Source: Bacteroidota bacterium
GTDB taxonomy: Bacteria > Bacteroidota > Bacteroidia > Chitinophagales > Chitinophagaceae
Reading direction: 5' to 3'
Assembly (NCBI GenBank): GCA_018268015.1
Contig: JAFDXJ010000006.1
Coordinates: forward strand, 1 to 64,000
DNA length: 64,000 nucleotides
Of this stretch, positions 63,030-64,000 are shown in pieces. Made by a program: the position numbers and the translations under genes. Position 1 is the stretch's first letter; each line of letters opens with the position of its first letter. The notes under the pieces were generated by a model. It was not told the DNA's origin and searched no databases. It saw only the letters and a program-made list of their open reading frames with translations.

Positions 63030-64000
63030 TTATGCAGAACCAGTTTTATCTTTTACAATCCTGTTTAATGATTTTAATCGGGTGAAAATTAATATCCCAC
63101 CAATAAATGCAGAAATGACCAGGATAAGGAAAAACATTTTTTTGTCTGTAAAATTATCCCAGAAACTCGTCATCACTCCGGCAATTTTTCCGCCAATGGA
63201 GGTAGATAAAAACCAGCCTCCCATCATCAATGCTGTTAACCTGGAAGGAGCTAATTTGGAAACAAAAGATAGACCAATAGGGCTCAGTAATATTTCACTC
63301 ACCGTAAATACAAAATAAGTACCCCATAACCAGTAGGGTGATGTTTTTTCCAAATAAACAGAAGGGACAGACATGATGGCAAAAACCATTACCAGGGATG
63401 ATAACCCTGAAATAAATAATGCCATACCAAATTTAGAAGCTGTAGAAGGTTCTTTACCGCGTTTCCTGAGATAATCAAATAAGGGTACTAATAATAAGGT
63501 GAGCAATACAATGAATAGGGGGTTTATCGATTGAAATAGTTCGGTATTTGCTACCTTTTCACTGTGGGACGGAGGCCACTCACTTTGAGGTACATTATTA
63601 AAATAGGGATCAGGTCCCATAATCTGTACTACTCTGGAAGAACTATCTACTAAATTGCCATCATTCAATTTTACCAGGTTACCGCCCAGATATTCTGCAA
63701 TGGGTGCATTATCCTTTACATTCACAAAATTTTCATCTACCTTATCAACTAACCTGGGTGTATCACTCACAGTTTGCAAAAATCCCAAAGAACCTGCGAC
63801 CTTTTCCATGGTAGGAGAAACGGTTCTGTCTGTATGCTTTTCAGCCCAAAGTGTAAGCCCCGTGGAGTTTTGATTATAAATGGTCCAAAATATAATAGAG
63901 ATGGCAAAAATAAAAAGGAGGGATCCAATACCCTTTTTATCCTGGCCTTCCGCTTTTATGTATAAAGAAATATAGAAAGCAATAACAGGTAAACAGGCAA
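63030..64000 (-). CDS. POT-family peptide transporter (3' part; 5' end beyond the window)
   Basis: A proton-dependent di/tripeptide transporter. The frame is open from the right edge to the stop at 63030 (about 323 codons); the start lies outside. Visible are FAISIIFWTIYNQNSTGLTLWAEKHTDR, matching the POT helix with FWxxYxQ, a long periplasmic loop, the helix pair SPYWLWGTYFVFTVSEILLSPIGLSFVSKLAPSR and MMGGWFLSTSIGGKIAG. An internal Met at 63809 is not the real start. It precedes the OPT gene on the same strand. Confidence 0.9.
   Translation of the reverse strand, partial: ACLPVIAFYISLYIKAEGQDKKGIGSLLFIFAISIIFWTIYNQNSTGLTLWAEKHTDRTVSPTMEKVAGSLGFLQTVSDTPRLVDKVDENFVNVKDNAPIAEYLGGNLVKLNDGNLVDSSSRVVQIMGPDPYFNNVPQSEWPPSHSEKVANTELFQSINPLFIVLLTLLLVPLFDYLRKRGKEPSTASKFGMALFISGLSSLVMVFAIMSVPSVYLEKTSPYWLWGTYFVFTVSEILLSPIGLSFVSKLAPSRLTALMMGGWFLSTSIGGKIAGVMTSFWDNFTDKKMFFLILVISAFIGGILIFTRLKSLNRIVKDKTGSA

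Noticed and set aside
1..64000. CRISPR arrays, phage genes or insertion sequences
   Set aside because: No regularly spaced repeats, transposase, integrase, capsid or terminase genes were seen. Gene order is of ordinary core type.

Overview
The window looks like chromosomal DNA of a Bacteroidota bacterium, most likely Chitinophagaceae or a close relative. The reasons are: low GC; a GldB-type gliding lipoprotein; an M4 protease ending in a type IX secretion sorting domain; a small Thx (bS31) ribosomal protein; DUF4286 and DUF4834 proteins; a long PurF; almost no recognisable Shine-Dalgarno sequences; and repeated TAnnTTTG promoter elements of the Bacteroidota kind. I see no phage, plasmid, insertion sequence or CRISPR array. 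It reads as an ordinary core-genome region with a few oddities.

Layout. 1-9400: the 5' part of a secreted delta-60 repeat protein, apaG, gldB, NAD synthetase, a CBS-domain ClC protein, a tandem universal stress protein, a LOG-family hydrolase, xth and DUF4286. 9400-13600: HU, Thx, pdxH, a YjjG-like HAD, free-Met sulfoxide reductase, a decayed acetyltransferase, a haem-binding protein and EngB. 13700-22060: M1 aminopeptidase, HAD, tRNA(CAT), a secreted hypothetical, an MBL enzyme, a three-gene rhodanese/thioredoxin operon, a methyltransferase plus glycosyltransferase pair and tRNA-Leu(GAG). 22100-30720: histidine kinase, MBL enzyme, helix-hairpin-helix protein, acyl-CoA dehydrogenase, M4 protease, HflX plus Rieske protein. 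30970-39170: tRNA-Asn, a MoxR/DUF58/BatD-like/BatA operon, an MBL enzyme and a 1136-residue TolB-like outer-membrane protein. 39170-48500: DgkA, AraC regulator, TlpA-like lipoprotein, GatB, Pr6Pr protein, SixA/PurF, flavin reductase and SurA-like chaperone. 48600-53240: the rimP-nusA-infB operon. 53400-64000: DUF4834, an APC permease, NfeD plus slipin, a small membrane protein, RecA, a glycosyltransferase, and an OPT plus POT peptide-transporter pair running off the right edge.

How the genes fit together. Several are envelope-directed: GldB, SurA-like chaperone, TolB-like barrel, T9SS cargo, TlpA, rhodanese/thioredoxin and NfeD/slipin. The M4 and M1 peptidases and the two peptide transporters would suit a protein-degrading lifestyle. 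The main unexplained signals are: TAnnTT(T/C)G elements only 3-10 nt before many start codons, suggesting leaderless mRNAs; a terminator-like hairpin in the rimP-nusA-infB leader; a Bat operon that stops after batA; a ClC protein with channel-type valine at the internal proton-glutamate position; and a three-part exported/cytoplasmic persulfide-thiol relay candidate. I found no wholly new multi-gene defence or biosynthetic system.
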